The notes: a model not told the origin generated them from the letters alone. 64,000 nucleotides of DNA from Hyphomicrobiales bacterium (GCA_900473685.1 UCNE01000003.1:62001-126000); one strand, 5' to 3'; counted from the stretch's first letter, positions 1 through 8,689 are shown. Program-made: numbers and translations.

Positions 1-654
1 GAATGGCGCAGCCGCTCTGGTGCGAAATGGCCGGCCGTCCACGAATTTGAGATCGGCTGCACGCTCGAACATGCCGGCTATGCCACAAGCTGGCTGCTAT
101 CGCTGTTCGGGCCTGTATCGAATGTCGCGGCTTTCTCCGCGCTGACCTTTCCCGACAAGGGGCCGGGTACCGAAGGCCTTGCCCTTGGTCCGGATTTTTC
201 CGTTGGCTGCCTGACCTTCAGGTCGGGGCTCGTTGCTCGTCTGACCAGCGGTCTGGCGGCACCACGGGACCGGTCGCTGACGATCGTCGGCGACAAGGGC
301 ACGATCGTCGTGCGCGATCTCTGGGACAATCGCTCGCCGGTTCATGTCGAATTGGCTGGCGGCAAGCGGCCGCTGCTGCACCGGTTGATCGAGCGCGTCG
401 AGTGGCAGTTTCAGCGGAAATTTCCGTTTCGCCTGACAGCGGGCAAGCCGGTGGCCTATCCGCAGGCAGCTGAGAAGAACAGCCTGCCGGCCTATCCCTC
501 ACAGATCGATTTTGTCCGCGGGATCGCAGCCCAGGCGGATGCGATCAGGTCCGGCACCCAGCCGTTGTTTTCAGGCGAGACGGCATTGCATCTGACGGAC
601 ATCGTGCTGGCGCTCAATGCGGGCAAGCGGGATCATACGCCAACGGCGCTATGA
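1..654 (+). CDS. Gfo/Idh/MocA-family oxidoreductase, C-terminal part (5' end outside window)
   Basis: The reading frame is open from base 1 and ends at TGA 652-654, so only the last ~217 residues are present and the NAD(P)-binding N-terminus lies upstream. What remains looks like the alpha/beta substrate-binding C-terminal domain: a start like EFEIGCTLEHAGY, then beta-rich segments including the strand DRSLTIVGDKGTIVV, which is typical of the family. Members oxidise or reduce sugars, inositols and related polyols with NAD(P); the substrate cannot be read from the sequence. The end overlaps by 6 bp the end of the convergent gene at 649-1722, which belongs to the same superfamily. Confidence 0.75.
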   Translation, partial: EWRSRSGAKWPAVHEFEIGCTLEHAGYATSWLLSLFGPVSNVAAFSALTFPDKGPGTEGLALGPDFSVGCLTFRSGLVARLTSGLAAPRDRSLTIVGDKGTIVVRDLWDNRSPVHVELAGGKRPLLHRLIERVEWQFQRKFPFRLTAGKPVAYPQAAEKNSLPAYPSQIDFVRGIAAQADAIRSGTQPLFSGETALHLTDIVLALNAGKRDHTPTAL

Positions 655-1722
655 TGGTAGCAGCGACCGGATGGTCTCGATGATACCGAGTGCTTCCGCG
701 CTCATGCTGAGCGACATTTCCGATTGCTGCTGTTGCCCTTCAAGGATCGCCGTGCTTGCCGCCGCGATTTCGAACTGCAGCCCATCGCCGGGAAAGCCGT
801 GCCGGTAGACGGTGAGGCCGGGCAGGGGCAACCGCCCGGAGATCTTTCCGGCAACGCGCGCCAAGTGGCCTGATCCGGACGGCACGGCAAGATGATGGAC
901 GACCCGATTTCTCGTCAGGATGATCCGGCTTGCCCGCAGGAACGGCGCATCGATCACCAGGCTGCCGGTTTCGCCCTCGATGACGAAACGATTGGCTCCG
1001 TTGCGGTTGAAACCGCAGGACAGCTTTGCCTGGAAACCGTTATAGCCGAGCGCGACATCCGCTGACATATCTACACCCGTTGAAGCGGCCGACCAGCGCC
1101 CTGTTGTCGTCTTTGGTGAACCGAACAGAGCCAGCGTCAGTGCGATCGGGTAGACGCCCAGATCAAGCAGCGAGCCGCCGCCCAGCGACGGTGCGAAAAA
1201 CCGGCTGTTGCCATCGAAGGCTTTGGCATAGGCGAGTTCGGCGTGGATGCCGGTAATGGCGCCAATCGCCTTGCTGGCGAGAAGTTGCCGTAGCCGGCCG
1301 ATGGCCGGCAGGAAGACGGTCCAGAGCCCTTCCATTGCAAAGGTCTGTTTTTCCGCAGCAAGATCGGCGAGTGCTCGCGCCTGCGCTGCGGTCGTCACAA
1401 GCGGCTTTTCGACCAGCACGGGCTTTCCGGCGTTGAGCAGCGTGCGGGCTTGCTCGAAGTGAGCGGTATTCGGGGTCGCGAGATAGACGGCGTCGATCAG
1501 CGGATCGGCGGCAAGGCGGTCGATATCGGTGATGATGCGCAGCCCGCCGAAACGGTTTGAAAAGGTGGCGGCAGTCTCAGCTGTGCGGGAGCAAACGGCA
1601 ACAAGCGCTGCATTCTCCGTCAACTGGATGTCGTTCGCAAACGTCGTTGCGATGGATCCTGTACCCAGTACGGCCCATTTGAGAGGTTTGGCGGGAAACA
1701 GGGCTTTGGCTGGGGTGTTCAT
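649..1722 (-). CDS. Gfo/Idh/MocA-family NAD(P)-dependent oxidoreductase
   Basis: A 357-residue cytosolic dehydrogenase of full family length. The N-terminus has a Rossmann fold with the dinucleotide-binding turn VLGTGSIA near residues 18-25, and the family signature EKPLVTT sits near residue 100, where the Lys is the usual catalytic lysine. The C-terminal domain forms the substrate pocket. The first in-frame ATG directly precedes the Rossmann strand. The substrate (sugar, inositol or dihydrodiol type) is not determinable here. It converges on and overlaps the end of a second Gfo/Idh/MocA gene by 6 bp, so the two are not co-transcribed. Confidence 0.85.
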   Translation of the reverse strand: MNTPAKALFPAKPLKWAVLGTGSIATTFANDIQLTENAALVAVCSRTAETAATFSNRFGGLRIITDIDRLAADPLIDAVYLATPNTAHFEQARTLLNAGKPVLVEKPLVTTAAQARALADLAAEKQTFAMEGLWTVFLPAIGRLRQLLASKAIGAITGIHAELAYAKAFDGNSRFFAPSLGGGSLLDLGVYPIALTLALFGSPKTTTGRWSAASTGVDMSADVALGYNGFQAKLSCGFNRNGANRFVIEGETGSLVIDAPFLRASRIILTRNRVVHHLAVPSGSGHLARVAGKISGRLPLPGLTVYRHGFPGDGLQFEIAAASTAILEGQQQQSEMSLSMSAEALGIIETIRSLLPS

Positions 1723-1840
1723 GGCGGCGATACTGCAACGCCAAGTCTCAAGGGCGCGTAAACGTCAAAAGACGGTTGTCTGCAGCCGGCTGTCCGGTGG
1801 TTTTTCCACAAGTGGACGCAGTCTTGAGAGGCAGGAGATA

Positions 1841-1866
1841 GAATGGGGCCGCAAGCGGCCCCATTC
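1841..1866 (-). terminator. Hairpin downstream of nolR
   Basis: An 11-bp perfect stem, GAATGGGGCCG (1841-1851) with its complement at 1856-1866 and a 4-nt loop, begins 3 bp after the nolR stop codon. The U tract is weak, so termination efficiency is uncertain. Confidence 0.5.
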
Positions 1867-1869
1867 GCA

Positions 1870-2223
1870 TCAGGCGGTACGGCGCTGCGCGATCTTTTCG
1901 ACCGCGCTGGTTTCGTCGCCGTAGATTTCCTTCAGGGTTTTCAGAACTTTTAGTACTGCATCCGAAGAACTTGAATAATAGATCGTCTGAGCATCTCTAC
2001 GGGTGGTCACGAGATTTTGGGCACGCAGCTTCGAGAGATGTTGCGACAGGGCAGACTGGCTGAGGCCGACCTGGTTCGCCAAGGCGCCAACTGCCATCTC
2101 TTCGTTCACCAGTGAACTGAGAATCAGCAGACGCTTTGGATTGGCCATAGCCGACAGAAACTCCGCAGCTATTTCAGCCTTGCCGTGTTTCTGAGGAGAG
2201 ATCGTTTGCATTCCATACTCCAT
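1870..2223 (-). CDS. nolR: NolR, ArsR-type winged-helix transcriptional regulator
   Basis: A 117-residue winged-helix protein closely matching Rhizobium/Sinorhizobium NolR. The signatures are the N-terminal helix EIAAEFLSAMANPKRLLIL, the recognition region VGLSQSALSQHLSKLRAQNLV, and the wing RRDAQTIYYSSSSDAVLK. It lacks the ArsR-type metal-binding cysteine motif, as NolR does. In sinorhizobia NolR is a dimeric repressor of nod genes and of its own gene, and also affects growth and exopolysaccharide phenotypes. No nod genes are present here, so it probably acts as a global regulator. A sequence fitting the NolR consensus lies about 45-60 bp upstream (2268-2283), suggesting autoregulation. A second ATG at codon 5 is possible. 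Confidence 0.88.
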   Translation of the reverse strand: MEYGMQTISPQKHGKAEIAAEFLSAMANPKRLLILSSLVNEEMAVGALANQVGLSQSALSQHLSKLRAQNLVTTRRDAQTIYYSSSSDAVLKVLKTLKEIYGDETSAVEKIAQRRTA

Positions 2224-2267
2224 GCGAAGTTCACATCACGCTTGGTTATGAATGTGAATGGCTGATA

Positions 2268-2283
2268 ATTAGCCGTGATGAAT
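2268..2283 (+). promoter_or_regulatory. Putative NolR operator upstream of nolR
   Basis: ATTAG (2268-2272), nine bases, then AT (2282-2283) fits the published NolR consensus (A/T)TTAG-N9-A(T/A). A separate inverted repeat, TTCACAT (2230-2236) and ATGTGAA (2252-2258), lies between it and the start codon. The motif is short, so chance occurrence is possible; its place ahead of the regulator's own gene supports it. Confidence 0.5.
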
Positions 2284-2331
2284 AAAAGGACAACTGCCTA
2301 CTGCAAGAAATCGGGGTAAAAGGGGCCGTAT

Positions 2332-3075
2332 TTAACGGTAAAGTTTTACCAGTGTGGCCCGTAATTCCCCTTTGGATTGCAGTGGAGCATCATATTCCAG
2401 CCGCTTGAGTTGATCGCCCGACGCCAGATCGACCCCGCCGGCATCAAGGCCGCAGATTCGCCAGCCGGTTCCCTTGGCCTTGCAGTAAAGCTGCGCATAC
2501 TTGCTTGCCGCATCGGCATGGTCGGAATTCATGTGATCGATCGCGCCCGGTTCCATCGCCGCCAGATCTTCGATCGCCGGGGAACGGATCATCAGGTCGT
2601 CTCCGGTGAGGACATAGGCTCGGCCGAAACCGCCATTCATGCTGGCCTTCAGCGGTGTCAGCCGGAAGAATGCGAAGTCGGGAAAATCGACATAGAACTG
2701 GGCTTTGGGATGACGGCGGATGAAACGTTCGCGGATCCGTGCATGCGCCGCGGCGTCGCGGTCTACTTTTTCGGCTTCACATTGCACCGTCAGCCGCGCA
2801 TGGGCGAGCGGGTCACCCTTGCCGATTTCGCCGGTCAGCAGCGAGCAGCGCTGATCCTTGGACAGGGCCTGTGTATGGACTGACAGGGCGGAGACCAGGA
2901 TGACCGGTGTGCCGTCGGTATCGATACCGATGAGCACGCGGCTGACAAAGGGGAAGCCGCCGCTGTCCGGCTCGATCACCGCAATGGCGGCGCTGCGTGC
3001 GGAACGCAGGATGATGCGGGCGAGCTTGCGCGCCTCATCGTCGGTTTCGCGCAGAACGGACGGTTTATCGGCCAT
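2332..3075 (-). CDS. HugZ-like heme utilisation protein (PNPOx-like split barrel, DUF2470 C-terminus)
   Basis: A 247-residue protein. An N-terminal pyridoxamine-5'-phosphate-oxidase-like split barrel (about residues 10-150, with SVHTQAL and GDPLAHARLTVQC strands) is followed by a DUF2470-type C-terminus containing the His-rich stretch MNSDHADA. This two-domain order is that of HugZ/HutZ proteins, which bind heme and are linked to heme breakdown for iron release. I chose the ATG at 3075 because AAGAGG lies seven bases upstream; a TTG nine codons earlier lacks such a site. It follows choV on the same strand but a hairpin separates them, so an independent transcript is likely. A general flavin- or heme-binding stress protein is the alternative. 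Confidence 0.75.
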   Translation of the reverse strand: MADKPSVLRETDDEARKLARIILRSARSAAIAVIEPDSGGFPFVSRVLIGIDTDGTPVILVSALSVHTQALSKDQRCSLLTGEIGKGDPLAHARLTVQCEAEKVDRDAAAHARIRERFIRRHPKAQFYVDFPDFAFFRLTPLKASMNGGFGRAYVLTGDDLMIRSPAIEDLAAMEPGAIDHMNSDHADAASKYAQLYCKAKGTGWRICGLDAGGVDLASGDQLKRLEYDAPLQSKGELRATLVKLYR

Positions 3076-3102
3076 AAGGTTGCCTCTTGTCTTGAATGCC
3101 AA

Positions 3103-3130
3103 ACGCCCGGAACTTTCATCGTCCGGGCGT
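3103..3130 (-). terminator. Hairpin between choV and the HugZ-like gene
   Basis: ACGCCCGGA (3103-3111) pairs perfectly with 3122-3130 around a 10-nt loop. Read on the minus strand it lies 30 bp after the choV stop and is followed by a short T run, consistent with the end of the cho operon. Confidence 0.5.
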
Positions 3131-3159
3131 CCTTTATAATGCTATCTTGATCTCTATGG

Positions 3160-4209
3160 TCAACTTTTGTTGCGGTGCCGGGTCAGGCCTTCCACGACGT
3201 TCTGCGCATTGATCGTGCCGACGATGGCGCCGTTGTCGACGACGCCGATGCTGCCGGGCTGGCGCGACATCGCATCGAGGATGTCGATCAACGGGGTGGT
3301 CGGCTTGGCGGTCGCCGATACACCGGCCGCAGGCGCTGTGCGGTTGACGCCCTGGCTCATCACATCCATCGCCGTCAGCATAGTGATCGGGTTCATGTGC
3401 TGGACAAAATCGGCAACATACTGGTTGGCCGGGTTCTTGACGATATCCTGCGGCGTGCCGCACTGGATGATACGTCCGCCTTCCATGATGGCGATACGGT
3501 TACCGATGCGGAAGGCCTCGTCGAGATCATGGCTGACGAACAGGATTGTCTTCTTCAGGCGGCGCTGGAATTCGAGCAGTTCGTCCTGAAGCCGGGTGCG
3601 GATCAGCGGATCGAGTGCCGAGAACGGCTCATCCATCAGCAGGATCGGTGCACCGGTGGCAAAGGCGCGGGCAAGGCCGACGCGCTGCTGCATGCCGCCG
3701 GAAAGCTCCTTGACCTGCCGTCCGGCCCATTTTGTCAGGTTGACCAGCTCAAGCTGTTCGGCGACGCGGTCCTTGCGTTCCTTGTCCGGAACACCGGCAA
3801 GCTCCAGCCCGAAGCCGACATTGTCCTCCACCGTGCGCCAGGGCAGAAGCGCGAATTGCTGGAACACCATCGAGACATCGTGCATGCGGAAGTCGCGCAG
3901 CGACTTCGCGCTGGTCTTGTACGGATTGATGACGCCGTGCTTGGTTTTGACCTGCACTTCGCCGCGCACAACCGGCGCCAGCCCGTTGACGGCGCGCAGA
4001 AGGGTCGATTTGCCCGAGCCCGACAGTCCCATCAGCACCAGGATTTCGCCCTCGGTGATGGTCAGCGACGCATCGGCGACACCGAGCACCAACCCGGTCG
4101 CAGCGCCGATCTCGTCGCGGGTCTTGCCCTGATCGACCATGGCGATGGCCGCTTCCGGCTTGTTGCCGAAGATGATGTCGACATTCTTGAAAACGACGGC
4201 ATCGGTCAT
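3160..4209 (-). CDS. choV: ChoV, choline ABC transporter ATP-binding subunit
   Basis: A 349-residue ATPase of the ProV/OpuAA class that energises choline uptake at the inner membrane. Walker A GLSGSGKST is near residue 62, the Q-loop is MVFQQFALLPW, the ABC signature is LSGGMQQRVGLARA, and Walker B ILLMDEP with the switch His in LFVSHDLDEA follows. After the ATPase core comes a C-terminal CBS-like region of about 80 residues ending in IGVVDNGAIVGTINAQNVV, as in osmoregulatory ProV-type subunits. The start codon overlaps the stop of choW by 4 bp, so the two are translationally coupled. The family also includes glycine-betaine and proline-betaine importers; the binding protein at 5157-6104 points to choline. 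Confidence 0.9.
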   Translation of the reverse strand: MTDAVVFKNVDIIFGNKPEAAIAMVDQGKTRDEIGAATGLVLGVADASLTITEGEILVLMGLSGSGKSTLLRAVNGLAPVVRGEVQVKTKHGVINPYKTSAKSLRDFRMHDVSMVFQQFALLPWRTVEDNVGFGLELAGVPDKERKDRVAEQLELVNLTKWAGRQVKELSGGMQQRVGLARAFATGAPILLMDEPFSALDPLIRTRLQDELLEFQRRLKKTILFVSHDLDEAFRIGNRIAIMEGGRIIQCGTPQDIVKNPANQYVADFVQHMNPITMLTAMDVMSQGVNRTAPAAGVSATAKPTTPLIDILDAMSRQPGSIGVVDNGAIVGTINAQNVVEGLTRHRNKS

Positions 4210-5057
4210 GCGCCTTCTCCTTCATCGGACGAACGGAACAGGCGGTCGAGAATGATCGCGAGGATGACGATACAGAGGCCGGATTCAAAGCCCATGGCGA
4301 TGTTGACGGTGTTCAGCGCCCGCACGACCGGCACGCCGAGACCGGCAGCACCGACCAGCGCCGAGATGACGACCATCGACAGCGACAGCATGATGGTCTG
4401 GGTAAGGCCAGCCATGATCTGCGGCATGGCGAAGGGTAATTCGATCTTGCGCAGCACCTGCGATGGCGTCGCGCCAAACGAGACAGCCGCTTCCACTAGC
4501 GAAGGCGGGGTGGAGATGATGCCAAGCCGTGTCAGCCGGATCGGCGCCGGAATGGCAAAGATGACGGTTGCGATCAGGCCCGGCACCATGCCGAGGCCGA
4601 ACAGCACTAGGGCAGGGATCAGATAGACAAAGGTCGGGATGGTCTGCATCAGGTCGAGGATTGGCCGCATCACGGCATAGACCCAGGCGCGCCGGGCTGC
4701 CGCGATCCCCAAGGGAATGCCGACGGCCATCGAGACGGCGCTGGCGGCCAGCACAAGCGCCAGCGTTTCCGTCGTTGCTTTCCAATAGCCGAGATTGATG
4801 ATCAGGAGCAGGCCGAACAGCGTGAAGAGGGTGACCCCAACCGAGCGGCGGAAGTAGTAGGAGAGGGCTGTGACGATGGCCACGACGATCAGCGGGTGCG
4901 GCGTCTGCAGAACCCACAGGATCGCATTCACGACACCCGCCAGGATCGCCGATACCTGGTCGAAAAAGCCGGTGAAATTGGTGGTCAGCCAGGTGAAGAA
5001 ACTCTTCGCCCAGCCACCGATGGGAATGCGTCGATCAGGATTGGTTAGCCATTCCAC
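4206..5057 (-). CDS. choW: ChoW, choline ABC transporter permease
   Basis: A 283-residue inner-membrane permease of the ProW/OpuAB type. It has about six hydrophobic segments after a cytosolic N-terminus, and carries the EAA-type loop EAAVSFGATPSQVLRKIELPFAMPQI near residues 190-210 that contacts the ATPase. It passes choline delivered by ChoX, driven by ChoV, with which it overlaps by 4 bp. A strong intrinsic terminator between choX and choW (5118-5144) probably keeps permease levels below those of the binding protein. Confidence 0.9.
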   Translation of the reverse strand: MEWLTNPDRRIPIGGWAKSFFTWLTTNFTGFFDQVSAILAGVVNAILWVLQTPHPLIVVAIVTALSYYFRRSVGVTLFTLFGLLLIINLGYWKATTETLALVLAASAVSMAVGIPLGIAAARRAWVYAVMRPILDLMQTIPTFVYLIPALVLFGLGMVPGLIATVIFAIPAPIRLTRLGIISTPPSLVEAAVSFGATPSQVLRKIELPFAMPQIMAGLTQTIMLSLSMVVISALVGAAGLGVPVVRALNTVNIAMGFESGLCIVILAIILDRLFRSSDEGEGA

Positions 5058-5117
5058 GGGAAAATCGCCTTGGGTCTTGGAGCCAATGATAGGAGCGGAA
5101 GCGCGTCAGATGCGCTT

Positions 5118-5144
5118 AAAAAAGGCGGGGACTGAGCCCCGCCT
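5118..5144 (-). terminator. Intrinsic terminator between choX and choWV
   Basis: On the minus strand an 8-bp GC stem (AGGCGGGG at 5123-5130 and its complement 5137-5144) with a 6-nt loop is followed by six T residues (complement of 5118-5123). It lies just 12 bp after the choX stop, inside the operon, so it should let only part of transcription continue into choWV. Confidence 0.75.
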
Positions 5145-5156
5145 CTGATAGGCCGG

Positions 5157-6104
5157 TCAGAGACCGAGCGCGGTCTTGACCGCCGGCAGTCCTTCAGCAC
5201 CATCCTTGGTGGTAACGCCGGCGAGCCAGGGATCGATCGCCGTCGGGTTGGCCTTCAGCCACTCGTTGGCTGCAGCTTCCGGATCCTTGCCGTCGTTGAG
5301 GATCTTGCCCATGATCTCGTTTTCCATCGGCAGCGAGAACTTCAGGTTGGTGATCAGCTTGCCGACATTCGGGCATTCGGCGGTATAGCCGGCGCGCACG
5401 TTGGTGAAGATGGTCGCGCCGCCGAGGTTGGGTCCAAAAATGTCGTCGCCACCGGTGAGATAGGTCAGCTTGAAGTTGGAGTTCATCGGGTGGGGCTCCC
5501 AGCCGAGGAAGATGACCGGCTGGCCGTCCTTTTCGGCGCGGGCAACCTGCGCCAGCATGCCCTGCTCGGAAGATTCGACGACTTCAAAACCCTTCAGGCC
5601 AAACGTATCCTTGTCGGTCATGTCGATGATCAGGCGGTTGCCGTCATTGCCGGGCTCGATGCCGTAGATCTTGCCGTCAAGGTTGGCCTTGTGGGCGGCG
5701 ATGTCCTTGAAATCCTTGATGCCGAGTTCAGCACCCTTGGCATTGGTCGCCAGCGTGTACTTGGCGCCCTCGAGGTTCGGGCCGAACGATTCGACCGACT
5801 TGTCGTTGAGGAAGGGGCGAACGTCGGCTTCCTGCGTCGGCATCCAGTTACCGAGGAAGACGTCGATGTCCTTGTTCTTCAGCGATTGATAGGTGACAGG
5901 AACGGAGAGAACCTTGATGTCCGTCTGATAGCCAAGGCCTTTGAGGACCGAAGAAACGGTCGCCGTGGTCGCGGTGATGTCCGTCCAGCCGACATCGGCG
6001 AAGCGGACGGTGCCACAGCTTTCAGGCTCGGCAGCATGGGCGGATGTCAGCGCGCTCAGCGATACGGCTGCGGTCAGCATGAATTTCAATGTCAGTCTGG
6101 TCAT
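5157..6104 (-). CDS. choX: ChoX, periplasmic choline-binding protein
   Basis: A 315-residue substrate-binding protein that captures choline in the periplasm for ChoWV. A signal peptide (MTRLTLKFMLTAAVSLSALTSAHA) precedes the mature OpuAC-type domain. The aromatic box known from Sinorhizobium ChoX is visible: Trp and Asp in DVGWTDI, Trp in FLGNWMPT, Tyr in AKYTLAT, and Trp in FLGWEPHPMN. The ATG at 6104 was chosen because it starts the signal peptide and has AGGGG about 10 bases upstream; the 34 codons further upstream do not read as protein. It is the first gene of choXWV. In rhizobia choline is converted to betaine or used as carbon and nitrogen. Confidence 0.9.
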   Translation of the reverse strand: MTRLTLKFMLTAAVSLSALTSAHAAEPESCGTVRFADVGWTDITATTATVSSVLKGLGYQTDIKVLSVPVTYQSLKNKDIDVFLGNWMPTQEADVRPFLNDKSVESFGPNLEGAKYTLATNAKGAELGIKDFKDIAAHKANLDGKIYGIEPGNDGNRLIIDMTDKDTFGLKGFEVVESSEQGMLAQVARAEKDGQPVIFLGWEPHPMNSNFKLTYLTGGDDIFGPNLGGATIFTNVRAGYTAECPNVGKLITNLKFSLPMENEIMGKILNDGKDPEAAANEWLKANPTAIDPWLAGVTTKDGAEGLPAVKTALGL

Positions 6105-6347
6105 CGTGATTATTCCCCTGCCTTTTGATTTTAGCCAATCACCAAATGTCCGCCAATTCAAGCGCCCTGGTGTTGTCTTGAGTGTATTGGGACATTCGCC
6201 GGACACGCCCGCCTAAAGCGACGTGATATGTCGCATTGCTCATGTTCTGGCGCCTGCCGTCGATTTTCTGTGACTTTCGCGCTTGCGCTCTGGTCTTCCC
6301 CGCTTTGTCTGTTCATGAACAACCAACAGCATACAGAAGAGGACGCC

Positions 6348-6929
6348 ATGGCAAAACTGTATTTCAGCTACGCCACGATGAACGCGGGCAAATCGACCTT
6401 GCTCCTGCAGGCGTCGTACAACTATCGCGAACGTGGCATGCGCACGGTGATCCTGATTGCGGCCTTTGATGACCGGGCCGGCCAGGGCCGGGTATCGTCG
6501 CGGATCGGATTGAGCGAGGACGGCATTGCCTTCACGCATGCCGACGACCTCTATGCGCTGATCGAACGCCTGCATGCCGAGGAAACGATCGCCTGTGTCT
6601 TTGTTGATGAAGCGCAGTTTCTTGGCGAGGATCAGGTCTGGCAGCTGGCGCGCATCGCGGACCGCATCGGCATTCCCGTGATGGCCTATGGTCTGCGCAC
6701 GGATTTCCAGGGCAAGCTGTTTCCCGGCTCGATGGCTCTGCTCGCCATTGCCGATGAAATGCGCGAAGTCCGTACCATCTGTAATTGCGGCCGCAAGGCG
6801 ACCATGGTGGTGCGTTTGGACGGGGCCGGAAATGTCGTGCGGGAAGGGGCTCAGGTCGAAGTCGGCGGCAACGAGAAATACGTCGTCTATTGCCGCCGTC
6901 ACTGGGAAGACAAGATGAACGAAGCGTGA
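6348..6929 (+). CDS. tdk: Thymidine kinase
   Basis: A 193-residue cytosolic enzyme of normal length that phosphorylates thymidine with ATP in pyrimidine salvage. The P-loop is at the N-terminus (ATMNAGKSTLLLQ), the Walker B-like segment CVFVDEAQFL is near residue 85, and the lasso/zinc region holds the metal ligands in TICNCGRKATM and YCRRHW. The downstream ATG at 6348 was preferred because AGAAGAGGA precedes it and family members begin with AKLYF. It is divergent from choX. Confidence 0.93.
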   Translation: MAKLYFSYATMNAGKSTLLLQASYNYRERGMRTVILIAAFDDRAGQGRVSSRIGLSEDGIAFTHADDLYALIERLHAEETIACVFVDEAQFLGEDQVWQLARIADRIGIPVMAYGLRTDFQGKLFPGSMALLAIADEMREVRTICNCGRKATMVVRLDGAGNVVREGAQVEVGGNEKYVVYCRRHWEDKMNEA

Positions 6930-7000
6930 GGCGGGCTATCGCCCGGCAGGCGTGGCGTGCCATGATGGCTTCCTTACCTTAGCGTTCCGGGAAATTGTCC

Positions 7001-7408
7001 ATGCTTCTCTCTCCGTCTCTTCCCTTATCTTTGCGTTTCGCTTCATTCGGCCTCTTTCTCTGTCTTGGAACAAGCCTCGCGCAGGCCGCCGGCAATGCCG
7101 AGGCGGGCGCGCAGGTTTTTAAGAAATGCGGTGCCTGTCACACCGCGACCGAGCCGATGAACCGTGTCGGCCCGAGCCTGATGGGCATCGTCGGCCGTCC
7201 GGTGGCAACGTTTGCGGGCTACAGCTATTCCAGCGCCATGACGGCATTTGGCGAGGATGGCAAAGTTTGGGACGAGGAGCGGCTGTCGGAATATCTGCTC
7301 AGCCCAAAGGCAATGGTACCGGGCACCAAGATGTCTTTCCCCGGCTTGAGAAAGCCGCAGGAGATCGAAGACATCCTTGCCTATCTGAAGACGGCAGTGG
7401 CGCAATAG
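7001..7408 (+). CDS. Small exported class I cytochrome c
   Basis: A 135-residue protein with a Sec signal peptide (about residues 1-25, ending AQAA) and a mature ~110-residue cytochrome c fold. The heme-attachment site is CGACH (a CxxCH) near residue 42, and the sixth ligand Met is in GTKMSFPG near residue 109, so it is the soluble mitochondrial-like c2/c550 class of electron carrier. The ATG at 7001 starts the signal peptide; a TTG two codons earlier is less likely. Its redox partners are not encoded nearby. Confidence 0.88.
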   Translation: MLLSPSLPLSLRFASFGLFLCLGTSLAQAAGNAEAGAQVFKKCGACHTATEPMNRVGPSLMGIVGRPVATFAGYSYSSAMTAFGEDGKVWDEERLSEYLLSPKAMVPGTKMSFPGLRKPQEIEDILAYLKTAVAQ

Positions 7409-7574
7409 GAGCGCCGTTGCGGCCATCGCCCTGCGACAAAGCGATTTACGGTTTAAAATCCGTCGATTGCACACTTGTTCTTCAAATTGCCGCTCCCATT
7501 ATATAAGCTGATGTCATGACTGAATAATTTGGCGACGCGGCGCGTCTGCACCGGAGCAACCAGGGGGAAAACCG

Positions 7575-8663
7575 ATGGCGACACTTCAGAATTTTGAGAG
7601 CGAAATCGAGAAAACCCGCGGCATCGTCGAGCAGATGCGCGGCAAGATGAATCAGTCGGCCGTTGTGCTCGACCAGTTCGCCAAATCCGACACCAAGCTG
7701 GGCAATGCCAATTTCGACATCGAGAATGCCCGCATCCAGGACGTCATCAACCAGCAGAAGGTGATGGAAGGCAATATTGCCGACCTGATCATCGGCCTGG
7801 AAGACGCCACCAATGCCTTCGGCTCCGAATTCGAGAGCATGAAGAGCTATACCGGCTATGAGAAATTCATCGGCATCTTTTCCAAGCAGAGCGCCCAGCG
7901 CATGCGCACCGACCGCGTCCGCAACATGTCGCTGGCCGGCAACCTGCAGGAATTGCTGGCGAAGTCCGACACCATCGTCGGCATCCTGAAGGAACAGAAG
8001 AGCGTTCTCGACCAGCGCTACAAGACCTCGGAGGCAAGCTTGCTGCAGGTGATCGAGCGGCGCAAGGGCACGATGGCCAATCTGCAGGAAACCCAGAAGC
8101 GCATCGAGGAACTCAACCCGATGCTGATGGACATTGAAAACAAGATCGCCGCTTCGACCGACCAGATTTCCCGCACCCAGCTTGAAGGCGAACGTTCGGT
8201 GCTGGCGACAGAGTACAATGAGAAGCAGGCCAAGGAGCAGGAACTGCTGGCTGAAAGCCAGACATACGAGCGCTACACCTCGATGTTCCAGACCTTCGTT
8301 GATTCACTCAATAACCAGATCGCCGCGCAGAACACGCTGATCAACAAGCTGACCATCGATACCGAGCAGCGCATCGTGCTCTACAAGGCGCTGGAAGATT
8401 CCTTGAAGACCGCTGCCCAGCAGGATGTTGCCCACAAGATCAACACGCTTGGCAGCCAGGTCGATACGGCAGCGGAAGAAACCATGGCCGGCATCGGCTC
8501 GGCCTCGCAGCGCCATATCGGCGATCTCCTGGAAATGCACGAGAAGAACATGCTCTCGACCCAGGATATCCAGCGCCGCAAGAAGCTTGCCGACGATGCC
8601 TTTGCGCGCCGGTTCCAGGCCGTGATGGACAAGCACAATTCGGCGAATTACGTGAAGCAGTGA
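7575..8663 (+). CDS. Long coiled-coil protein, TelA-like in architecture; first gene of AAA/DUF2333 cluster
   Basis: A 362-residue protein that is almost entirely heptad-rich alpha helix, with no signal peptide or membrane segment. Helical blocks run from residues 1-80, 110-235 (for example RRKGTMANLQETQKRIEEL) and 245-350. Length, lack of enzymatic motifs and the YTGYEKFIGIF segment followed by long coils recall the TelA/KlaA 'toxic anion resistance' family, but I cannot confirm homology by eye. A good site (GGGGA, seven bases) precedes the ATG. It is followed by a 155-bp palindromic repeat and then the unknown gene, the AAA ATPase and the DUF6638/DUF2333 genes on the same strand. A structural or filament-forming role, as substrate or scaffold for the ATPase, is inference. 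Confidence 0.7.
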   Translation: MATLQNFESEIEKTRGIVEQMRGKMNQSAVVLDQFAKSDTKLGNANFDIENARIQDVINQQKVMEGNIADLIIGLEDATNAFGSEFESMKSYTGYEKFIGIFSKQSAQRMRTDRVRNMSLAGNLQELLAKSDTIVGILKEQKSVLDQRYKTSEASLLQVIERRKGTMANLQETQKRIEELNPMLMDIENKIAASTDQISRTQLEGERSVLATEYNEKQAKEQELLAESQTYERYTSMFQTFVDSLNNQIAAQNTLINKLTIDTEQRIVLYKALEDSLKTAAQQDVAHKINTLGSQVDTAAEETMAGIGSASQRHIGDLLEMHEKNMLSTQDIQRRKKLADDAFARRFQAVMDKHNSANYVKQ

Positions 8664-8689
8664 TGGGCGTGCTCGGAGTCTGCCGGGGG

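Noticed and set aside
3175..4626. 483-codon open frame on the plus strand opposite choV and choW
   Set aside because: It is the antisense of two genes with full ABC-transporter motifs; codon pattern follows those genes and no ribosome site or homologous motif is seen.
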